A stretch of DNA of 15,000 nt. Source: an uncultured Arsenicibacter sp. (lineage in GTDB: Bacteria; Bacteroidota; Bacteroidia; Cytophagales; Spirosomataceae). Made by a program: the position numbers and the translations under genes. Shown piece after piece: positions 7,335 to 13,241 of the stretch (its first letter is position 1; every line of letters begins with the position of its first letter). A model generated the notes under the pieces. The model was not told where the DNA came from. It searched no databases and saw nothing but the letters and a program-made list of their open reading frames with translations. The stretch spans positions 1 through 15,000 of the forward strand of contig NZ_CAMFHL010000183.1 of the NCBI RefSeq assembly GCF_945952095.1, read 5' to 3'.

Positions 7335-7955
7335 TCAATCCTCCTTATACACCGAAAAAAACAATCGCTTCAGCCGCTGCAGGCACTTGTACTTCTGCGT
7401 CTTGGCGTTGTCCGGGTTCGTATATCCAAACTTATCCGTGATTTCCTGCATTGACAGGTGACGGATATAAAAATCTTCTAATAACGTGCGGCACGGCTCT
7501 CCCAGCTTCGTCAGCGATGATTCCATGACCTCAAACTGAATGTCCCGCTGCGCGTGGTCACTCAGGTCGGTTTCAATAGCAACCGTAGGCTCGCCCTCGC
7601 CGGGATCACGCTCGGTATCGTAGAGCGTGTAACGGCCTTTCCGGGCCAGTTGTTTCAGCCACAGCCGCCGGCACACCGAATACAGGTAGGTTTTTACCTG
7701 ACAGTGCAGTTCCAGCGAGCCTTCGGTGACTTTTTCATAGAGCACCACCATGGCCTCCTGAAAAATATCTTTGGCGTCGTCTTCGCTTCCGTTGTTACTG
7801 ACAATTAAGTGCAGTGCCATCGGAAAATACCGCTGGTAGAGCTGAGCAAGCGCTCCGTCTGCGCCTTCGGCCAGACCCGCCAGCAGCTCATCATCCGTGA
7901 GCCTTAACCGGTTAGCGCCTGTGCCGGGCGATCGTAACCCGCTATTTTCCTTCAT
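7335..7955 (-). CDS. ECF-type RNA polymerase sigma-70 factor
   Basis: This 206-residue sigma factor has region 2 at about residues 35-105 (LAQLYQRYFPMAL, then DAKDIFQEAMVVLYEKV and YLYSVCRRLWLKQLAR, the -10 recognition and core-binding helices). Region 4 is at about 145-198 (LGEPCRTLLEDFYIRHLSMQEI, a helix-turn-helix reading -35 DNA). Sigma-1 and sigma-3 domains are absent, as in ECF factors. The acidic linker (112-140) is somewhat long. The start at 7955 follows a weak AAGG. The gene is the first of a two-gene operon with the membrane protease, with 3 bp between them, and no FecR- or zinc-type anti-sigma gene is nearby. Its promoter region carries GTAACCCA boxes shared with the divergent lipoprotein gene, which may be its own target sites (inference). 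Which ECF group it belongs to cannot be told here. Confidence 0.9.
   Translation of the reverse strand: MKENSGLRSPGTGANRLRLTDDELLAGLAEGADGALAQLYQRYFPMALHLIVSNNGSEDDAKDIFQEAMVVLYEKVTEGSLELHCQVKTYLYSVCRRLWLKQLARKGRYTLYDTERDPGEGEPTVAIETDLSDHAQRDIQFEVMESSLTKLGEPCRTLLEDFYIRHLSMQEITDKFGYTNPDNAKTQKYKCLQRLKRLFFSVYKED
7340..7346 (-). promoter_or_regulatory. Strong Shine-Dalgarno site for the protease gene
   Basis: On the minus strand AAGGAGG lies 8 nt before the protease ATG (7331) and within the last codons of the sigma-factor gene. Bacteroidota seldom use such sites. It supports translation of the protease at a set ratio from the shared transcript and fixes the start codon. Confidence 0.75.
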
Positions 7956-7989
7956 TAATTACCTTCATAGATTAATACGCCGCCCTGAA

Positions 7990-8044
7990 AATAGTAACCC
8001 AAAAAAAAATATAAAATATTTCTCAATCTAATGGGTTACCTATT
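7990..8044. promoter_or_regulatory. Inverted GTAACCCA boxes between the sigma operon and the lipoprotein gene
   Basis: AATAGTAACCCA (7990-8001) and TGGGTTACCTATT (8032-8044) are inverted copies that differ by one inserted base. The 30 bp between them are almost all A/T. The two boxes face each other, so each could be the -35 element of one of two overlapping divergent promoters, or together they could be an operator. A further GTAACCC lies at 7934-7940, exactly 60 bp before the first box and inside the sigma gene. Confidence 0.5.
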
Positions 8045-8100
8045 TCCAGATAGGGTATTAAGGTTGACATTTATCATTAACGTTTAAACGCTACAAACTC

Positions 8101-8301
8101 ATGAAAGCTCTGGTAAAATACGCATTCTTCGCAATGGCAATGATCTCTCTGGCTACAGCTTGCCAATCGAAAAAAACTGAAGAAGGTGCAGCTACAACTG
8201 ACTCAACAACGACGATGTCAGCTGATTCTTCAACAATGGCTACAGACAGCACAATGGCAACTGATTCGGCTGCTACAATGTCAGCTGATTCAGCTAAGTA
8301 A
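8101..8301 (+). CDS. Small Ser/Thr/Asp-rich lipoprotein
   Basis: This 66-residue protein starts with a lipoprotein signal (KYAFFAMAMISLATAC), giving a lipid-modified Cys21. The mature part of 46 residues is low-complexity, with near-repeats of MSADS and MATDS (for example residues 39-49 and 58-64), and is acidic, without aromatic residues after the signal. Codons are richer in A and T than in the neighbours, with many ACA, GCT and TCA. It is divergent from the sigma-factor gene across a 145-bp region and followed by its own terminator. The lipid anchor, start and terminator make it a convincing gene despite its size. The function is unknown; an abundant surface or periplasmic lipoprotein controlled by the neighbouring sigma factor is an inference from context only. 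Confidence 0.8.
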   Translation: MKALVKYAFFAMAMISLATACQSKKTEEGAATTDSTTTMSADSSTMATDSTMATDSAATMSADSAK

Positions 8302-8320
8302 TTAGCCCTATTGTTCACTA

Positions 8321-8360
8321 GAAAAGCGGTCCCGACAACTCGGGATCGCTTTTCGCTTTT
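8321..8360 (+). terminator. Intrinsic terminator of the lipoprotein gene
   Basis: GAAAAGCGGTCCCGA (8321-8335) pairs with TCGGGATCGCTTTTC (8340-8354) in a 15-bp stem with one G-U pair and the loop CAAC. The run of T in the right arm and GCTTTT just beyond complete a standard terminator, 20 bp after the stop codon. Confidence 0.85.
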
Positions 8361-8369
8361 ATACGGGTC

Positions 8370-8607
8370 ATCTTTTCTGTTCAGACAGGATTACAGGATA
8401 AACGGGATTACTTTTGCATTAACTTGTTTACTGGTCATTCAGTTACTCATTGAATCATACGAAGGCTGTTTATTCAGACAGGATTACAGGATAAACAGGA
8501 TTCTTTTTCAAGACTTTACCAAATGACCCTGTCAATCATTGAATCATACGTATCCTGTCAATTCAGTCAATCCTGTCAGTCATTAAATCATACGAATCCT
8601 GTCGGTC
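8370..8607. repeat. Intergenic repeat cluster before the RqcH homologue
   Basis: Two 30-nt direct repeats beginning TTCAGACAGGATTACAGGAT lie at 8380-8409 and 8473-8502 and differ at one base. Each holds several ACAGGAT units. A second motif, TCATTGAATCATACG, occurs at 8447-8461, 8536-8550 and, with one change, 8580-8594. The last two are framed by TCCTGTC units, the reverse complement of the GACAGGA units to the left, so the two halves could pair. No credible gene was seen in this stretch. It looks like a non-coding dispersed-repeat or small mobile-element remnant. Confidence 0.75.
8409..8416 (+). promoter_or_regulatory. Candidate -7 element for the RqcH homologue
   Basis: TACTTTTG matches TAnnTTTG exactly and spans the end of the first 30-nt repeat; the second repeat copy has lost it. 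No TTG was seen at the right distance upstream, and the leader would be about 190 nt, so support is weak. Confidence 0.3.
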
Positions 8608-10188
8608 ATGCATACCAATTACTATTTCCTTCGTCAGCTGGCCCCCTTGTTAGAAAAAAATCTGCACGGGTTAACCTTTATGGAGTGCTTCAGCCAGGAG
8701 CGCGACGAGCTGGTGCTGGTGTTTGCGCAGGCGAGGGGAAAAAATAACTACTACAAGCCGTTTTATATCAAAGCGACGCTGAAACCGGACTTTTCGGGGC
8801 TGTTGTTTCCGGATGTGGTACAGCGGGCCCGTACCAACAGCGTCGATCTGTTTGAGCAGTTGTACGATAAGCCGGTGACGGGTGTCCGGTCATTTCTGAA
8901 TGAACGGTGCCTGGCAATTGAACTGGCCGACGGGTATACCTTTCTCTTTAAATTCTTTGGCAACCGACCTAATTTTCTGGCCTTTAACGGTGATGCCGTA
9001 GAAGACGTTTTCAACCAGAAGCTCCAGACCGATCACCAGTTGCGGCTCAGCGCCCTCGACCGGCCCATTGACCAGTCATTCGGGGCTTATGAGCAGGCGG
9101 GATATGACCATCGTAAGCTGTTTCCGACCTTCGGTAAAATCGTTAATGCCTGGCTAACTACAGAATTACCCCTCCGCGAAACACCGGCTGAAAAATGGGC
9201 CTTGTTGCAGGACGTTGTCCGTCAGCTCGAACAGCCCCGCTACTACCTGACTAAAATTGACCACCAGCCTACGTTATCGCTGCTTCCGGTTGGCGAAATT
9301 ATCCGCGAATTCGACGAGCCGATGGAGGCCACGAACCGCTTTTTTATTTCCTATGCCGGTCAGAACTTCTTCGACAAGGAAAAAGGCGACGTATTGCGGC
9401 TGCTGGAAAAACGCCTGAAACGGGCCAGTGCCCAGATTGATGCCAATATGCAGCGGTTGATCGGCCGCGAAGAAAGCATCAAGAATGAGGAAGTTGCCAA
9501 TATCCTGATGGCTAATCTGCACGATATTCCGGAACCGCCCGGCCAGCGTTCGCCGGACCAGGTTACGCTGTACGATTTTTACCGCGATCAGCCGGTGACG
9601 ATCAAGCTCAAGACCGACCAGACGCCCCAGAAAAACGCTGAGCTGTTTTACCGGAAAGCTAAAAACGAGAAAAAAGAAGAAGATCACCTGCAACAGCAGA
9701 TTACGGTCCGGGAACAGGAAATCGCGCAGATCGGGCAGCACATGGCAGCGCTGAATGAACTGACCGGGCTGAAAAACCTGCGGAAATACATCAAACAACA
9801 CGGGCTGCTGACCGACTCCATTGCCGAAGGACCGGCTGAGTTGTTCAAAGAACTAAAGTACGAAGGGTTTACGATTCTCATCGGCCGGAACGCCAGAAAT
9901 AACGACCTGCTGACCCAGCGTTATGCCTTCAAGGAAGACTTATGGCTGCACGCCCGCGATGTGTCTGGCTCGCATGTACTGATCAAATATCAGGCCGGCA
10001 AAACCTTTCCGAAAACGGTAATTGAACGGGCCGCCGAACTCGCCGCCTGGTATTCGAAGCGAAAAAACGACAGCCTTTGTCCGGTTATCGTAACACCGAA
10101 AAAGTTTGTCAGAAAGCCAAAAGGACTGGCTGAAGGACAGGTAGTTATTGACAAGGAAGAGGTCGTGATGGTCGTGCCGAGGGCATAA
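8608..10188 (+). CDS. rqcH: NFACT-family ribosome quality control protein (RqcH/Rqc2 homologue)
   Basis: This 526-residue cytoplasmic protein has the NFACT architecture. There is an N-terminal NFACT-N domain (about 1-135), a middle helical part (about 140-255), coiled coils around 258-300 and 335-385 (with QKNAELFYRKAKNEKKEED, a family hallmark), and the NFACT-R RNA-binding domain at 410-505 (GFTILIGRNARNNDLLTQR, LWLHARDVSGSHVLIK). Homologues bind stalled 50S subunits with peptidyl-tRNA and recruit tRNA-Ala to add C-terminal alanine tails that mark the chain for decay; older annotations call the family fibronectin-binding protein A. The length (about 530-570) is normal. The N-terminus is diverged: the early DG of the usual FDG start is HTNYY here. 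The ATG at 8608 is chosen because family homology starts there. The gene stands alone, convergent with the TPR gene. Confidence 0.9.
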   Translation: MHTNYYFLRQLAPLLEKNLHGLTFMECFSQERDELVLVFAQARGKNNYYKPFYIKATLKPDFSGLLFPDVVQRARTNSVDLFEQLYDKPVTGVRSFLNERCLAIELADGYTFLFKFFGNRPNFLAFNGDAVEDVFNQKLQTDHQLRLSALDRPIDQSFGAYEQAGYDHRKLFPTFGKIVNAWLTTELPLRETPAEKWALLQDVVRQLEQPRYYLTKIDHQPTLSLLPVGEIIREFDEPMEATNRFFISYAGQNFFDKEKGDVLRLLEKRLKRASAQIDANMQRLIGREESIKNEEVANILMANLHDIPEPPGQRSPDQVTLYDFYRDQPVTIKLKTDQTPQKNAELFYRKAKNEKKEEDHLQQQITVREQEIAQIGQHMAALNELTGLKNLRKYIKQHGLLTDSIAEGPAELFKELKYEGFTILIGRNARNNDLLTQRYAFKEDLWLHARDVSGSHVLIKYQAGKTFPKTVIERAAELAAWYSKRKNDSLCPVIVTPKKFVRKPKGLAEGQVVIDKEEVVMVVPRA

Positions 10189-10220
10189 AAATAGCGGCAC
10201 AACATCAGTCGTGCCGCTAT
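10187..10220 (-). terminator. Intrinsic terminator of the TPR gene
   Basis: ATAGCGGCACAAC (10191-10203) pairs at 12 of 13 positions with GTCGTGCCGCTAT (10208-10220) around the loop ATCA. Read on the minus strand the stem is followed by TTTTT (10191-10187), a normal U-tract, so it mainly ends the TPR gene (stop at 10243). It overlaps the stop codon of the RqcH homologue, for whose transcript it lacks a U-tract. Confidence 0.85.
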
Positions 10221-10242
10221 CCGGCTTAGGTACAATCATAAA

Positions 10243-12120
10243 CTACCGGCCACCACCGGGAGAATCGTCATTTCCGGCCTTAGGCTTACTCGCTTTTGCG
10301 GGGGCTGTCCGCTTGGTTGCGGGGGCTTTTTTGCCGGAATTAGCAATTGTCTTGCTTTTATTAATATTGTCAATCAACTGAGTTGCCATTTTATTGGTTG
10401 GGTCCAGTTCCATGGCTTTGTTGAGCGAAACCATCGCATTGTCTACATCTTTCTGATTGTAGTACGAATACCCGATAAAGCTATGGGCCTCAGCCAGGTC
10501 TTTCGGGGTAATCTTATTCGGCGACGAGGCTGAAACCGTATCGGCAAAGTTGACCAGGGTTTTATAATACCCGACGGCACGATCATTGGCCATAGAGTCC
10601 GGCATGTACCGGTTAGCCCGTGCCCGCCAGAGATACGCCCCGCCATATGTCGGATTTACTTCGGCCAGTTTAGCGAATGCTGAATCAGCCTTGGTAATCA
10701 GCGTACTGTCTTTGTTAATGGTAAACCCAAAGTATGCACTCCGGCCCAGGTTAAAGTAATCCTGACTAGCGACCTTCTGGTTGTGTTTTTCTTTCCAGTT
10801 GTTTAGCTTCTCGTATGCATAAGCTGCATTAGCATATTCCTTTTTCTTGGTGTAATAGAGATTAGCTACATCACCATAGAACGTTTTCGCTGTGTCTTCG
10901 TCGCTGGCTTTGCTCAGATAGTCGATTGCCAGCGAGTCGTAGCCGGGACCTTCGAGATTAGCATACGCCTGACCAATAGCGGCGTAATCAAGTGTCCGGA
11001 CCAGTGAATCTTTTTTCACGTCGTTGTTTTCCAGCACCTGCTTCATCAGTTCCAGTGCCTTATCATACTGCTTGTAATCTTCCGTTACGTAGGCATAGGC
11101 ATACATCCGGCGTACAGGATTGGTATTCACAATGGCATCTTTGTTTTTAATCTTGTCCAGATACGTCATCATGTTTTTGTAATCCTCTGCAAGGAAGGCC
11201 ATTTTCGTATAATTCAGCAGGGTGCTGTCCGGCACGTTCGCTGAGTTATCGATTGCCTTTTTGTAATTGAAAGCCGCCGAGCGGTAATTCCGGCCCATCG
11301 TATACAGGTCACCCAGTTCGTAGTACGCATCAGCTTTCGTTGAGTCAAGACCGATGGCTTTTACGAAGTAATCACGGGCATTGTTATAGTTTTTTGAGGC
11401 CTTGAAAATCCGGCCGATTTGAGTCAGGGCATATGGATTTTGTGGCTGTAGCTGCAAGGCTGCTTCATAGGCAGAGACGGCGTCACCACCCTGATTTTTA
11501 AGCCAGAAAGCGTCCCCTTTTACGAGATAGTATTCCGCTTTTTTCTCTGCTTTCTCATTTTCCAGCACCATGTTAATCAAACGCAGCGCTTCATCGGCAT
11601 ACTGTTTATTCTCAGTCAGGGTATAGGCTTCGGCCATGTGGTAAAGCCAGTCCGGATTTTTCTTTTTGGCTTTTTTCTCTACCGTGGCAAATGTTTCTTT
11701 GGCCGCATTTACATCGCCTTTAATAAGCGCGACGCTTCCCTGACCAACCATACCCAGATAGTCTTTTTTATCGGCAGCTACTTCCTTGTCGAAAATAGCT
11801 TTTGCTTCATCAAGTTGTCCGTCGCGCAGGGCGTCAAAGCCTTGCTCAACGGGATCTTCGCTGGCTGCTTTTGGTGCCGGCTGCGCGGCTACCGCATTAG
11901 CGGCAGGTGCCTGTGCGGCCGGCTGAGCTGTTTGCGTGGCCGGCTGAGCACCGGTTGCCGGTTGTTTTACCGCTGGCATGGCCGGCTGTTTCTGATCAGT
12001 AGCGGGTTGTGTGGTAGTTGACTGCTGCTGTGGCTTTGCGTTGACTGTCTGTGCCCATGAGGGTACAGCGACAACGCTTAATAAGCCAAAAGCTAATATG
12101 GATGCACCTATCGTTTTCAT
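10243..12120 (-). CDS. Exported tetratricopeptide-repeat protein
   Basis: This 625-residue protein starts with a signal peptide (MKTIGASILAFGLLSVVAVPSWAQ, cleavage after about residue 24). A linker rich in Pro, Gln, Ala and Thr follows (25-88), then a solenoid of about a dozen TPR-like helix pairs (about 90-590). Clear units include NPYALTQIGRIFKASKNY, ADAYYELGDLYTMGRNY and a final AHSFIGYSYYNQKDVDNAM. The tail (about 595-625) is rich in Lys, Ala and Pro and ends GGGR. TPR solenoids bind proteins; the probable place is the periplasm or outer membrane, and the partner is unknown. An in-frame ATG exists 57 bp upstream (12177), but it would put 19 residues before the signal peptide, so the start at 12120 is preferred. 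CAATTTTG on the minus strand (12173-12166) is one base from a -7 element and would give a leader of about 40 nt. The gene is divergent from the TonB gene. Confidence 0.85.
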   Translation of the reverse strand: MKTIGASILAFGLLSVVAVPSWAQTVNAKPQQQSTTTQPATDQKQPAMPAVKQPATGAQPATQTAQPAAQAPAANAVAAQPAPKAASEDPVEQGFDALRDGQLDEAKAIFDKEVAADKKDYLGMVGQGSVALIKGDVNAAKETFATVEKKAKKKNPDWLYHMAEAYTLTENKQYADEALRLINMVLENEKAEKKAEYYLVKGDAFWLKNQGGDAVSAYEAALQLQPQNPYALTQIGRIFKASKNYNNARDYFVKAIGLDSTKADAYYELGDLYTMGRNYRSAAFNYKKAIDNSANVPDSTLLNYTKMAFLAEDYKNMMTYLDKIKNKDAIVNTNPVRRMYAYAYVTEDYKQYDKALELMKQVLENNDVKKDSLVRTLDYAAIGQAYANLEGPGYDSLAIDYLSKASDEDTAKTFYGDVANLYYTKKKEYANAAYAYEKLNNWKEKHNQKVASQDYFNLGRSAYFGFTINKDSTLITKADSAFAKLAEVNPTYGGAYLWRARANRYMPDSMANDRAVGYYKTLVNFADTVSASSPNKITPKDLAEAHSFIGYSYYNQKDVDNAMVSLNKAMELDPTNKMATQLIDNINKSKTIANSGKKAPATKRTAPAKASKPKAGNDDSPGGGR

Positions 12121-12418
12121 ACCTAATTGAGTTAGTTGGATGGATAATTCCATAAATCTATGGTACAAAATTGGCACAGAGAACTAAGAGACTTTTTAGA
12201 ATGAAATTAGAAATTCATTAGAGGAAAATTGTATTATTTTAATGACAGAGCCCCGTTCAGTCTGTTTTTATTGTGTTGGCTTAGCGATTTACATAGTGGT
12301 GGCACGACTTAGAGTCGTGCCACCACTACCAAGAGTATCGTCTTCAGTCGTGCCACCACTGCTAAACTATCTTATGCAATTTCAGAGGCAGCTGCATCCA
12401 TCGGAAAACAACAGATTC
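12121..12418. other. Divergent intergenic region between the TPR and TonB genes
   Basis: The TPR-proximal half is AT-rich and holds the candidate promoter of that gene. The TonB-proximal half holds the palindromic repeat at 12295-12360. No TAnnTTTG element was found for the TonB gene. The open frame running from 12242 into the TonB gene crosses the repeat and is not counted as coding. Confidence 0.6.
12295..12360. repeat. Palindromic repeat with 15-bp arms plus an extra half-copy
   Basis: AGTGGTGGCACGACT (12295-12309), the spacer TAG, and AGTCGTGCCACCACT (12313-12327) form a perfect 15-bp inverted repeat. A second right arm, identical in all 15 bases, follows at 12346-12360. The left arm can pair with either copy, giving two mutually exclusive hairpins. 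The same palindrome recurs at 14968-15000. It sits 59 bp before the TonB start. Confidence 0.92.
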
Positions 12419-13231
12419 ATGGAAACAACGCACACACTCGACGAATTGATCTTCGCTAACCGCAATCAGGCATACGGCGCTTTTGCCCTGCGGCGGGGAT
12501 ATCGGAGCACTATCAACCGCGCCCTGCTGGCCGGCAGCGCTATCTTTTTATTGGGGATTGGTATGCCGACGGTCTACCGGCTTTTTGCGGATAAACTGCC
12601 GAAAGACGAGCAGATGATTGCCGTCGATATGACGCCGATTCAGGTACAGGAGCTTAAGGAGGAGCCCATCCCGATCCGCGCCGAGGAGCCGCTGCCGCAG
12701 CAAACCACCGTGCGTGATCTGCCGCCGGTTGTCTTACCGGATGAGGAAGTTCTGGAAGAAAATCTGCCGCCTACCATCGACGAATTAGCTGAGGCAAAAC
12801 CCGGGGAGCAGACCGTTGAAGGGACGGGCGATGTGGAGGAAATCATTGCGCCGGTCGAGTCGGCTGCGCCAACCGTACAGGAGAAAGCGGTTGAGGTGGC
12901 CCCGCCTAAATCCGATGAACCGTTTTTGTTTGTTGAGCAGCAGCCGGAGTTTCCGGGCGGCATGGAGGCTTTGGCTAAGTTTCTGCAAAAGTCGTTGCAG
13001 TACCCGGGCCAGGCGGCGCGGTCTAACATCAGCGGCCGTGTGTTTGTCAGCTTTATTGTTGGCACCGACGGCACCCTGACCGATGTGCAGGTACCGCGCG
13101 GCATTGGCTTTGGCTGCGATGAAGAGGCAATCAGGGTCGTTAAAGCAATGCCACGCTGGAAACCCGGCAAACAAAGCGGCCGTGCCGTTCGGGTACGCTA
13201 CAACCTGCCGATTGTCTTCGCGCTGGAATAA
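12419..13231 (+). CDS. tonB: TonB family energy transducer
   Basis: This 270-residue inner-membrane protein couples the proton-motive force (through ExbB/ExbD, not in the window) to outer-membrane TonB-dependent receptors. The order is a cytoplasmic N-terminus with the Bacteroidota signature ANRNQAYGAFALRRGY (13-28), one membrane segment (about 33-52), a Pro/Glu-rich periplasmic linker (75-165) and the TonB C-terminal domain (about 172-270). Domain hallmarks are PEFPGGMEAL (177-185), YPGQA, GRVFVSFIVGTDGTL and a closing MPRWKPGKQSGRAVRVRYNLPIVF. Upstream in-frame ATGs exist at 12242 and 12374, but the first would translate the palindromic repeat and neither extension matches the family, so 12419 is chosen. 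The gene runs convergent with the tannase-like gene with only 10 bp between stops. Several TonB paralogues are usual in this group; the receptor served is not known. Confidence 0.9.
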   Translation: METTHTLDELIFANRNQAYGAFALRRGYRSTINRALLAGSAIFLLGIGMPTVYRLFADKLPKDEQMIAVDMTPIQVQELKEEPIPIRAEEPLPQQTTVRDLPPVVLPDEEVLEENLPPTIDELAEAKPGEQTVEGTGDVEEIIAPVESAAPTVQEKAVEVAPPKSDEPFLFVEQQPEFPGGMEALAKFLQKSLQYPGQAARSNISGRVFVSFIVGTDGTLTDVQVPRGIGFGCDEEAIRVVKAMPRWKPGKQSGRAVRVRYNLPIVFALE

Positions 13232-13241
13232 AAAGAAACCG

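Noticed and set aside
7990..8044. Intrinsic terminator formed by the inverted GTAACCCA boxes
   Set aside because: The loop would be about 30 nt and the stem 8 perfect pairs between two divergent genes, where a terminator makes no sense; a promoter or operator role fits better.
8380..8594. CRISPR array
   Set aside because: There are only two 30-nt copies with a 63-bp gap and three copies of a different unit at uneven spacing, with no cas genes.
8311..8747. Two open frames of 71 and 74 codons in and after the repeat cluster
   Set aside because: They are read-throughs of the terminator and repeat units; the second overlaps the RqcH homologue in another frame and neither has homologous features.
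12242..12418. Upstream extension of the TonB reading frame
   Set aside because: It would translate the palindromic repeat (VVARLRVVPPL) and a sequence unlike any TonB N-terminus; the family signature starts right after the ATG at 12419.
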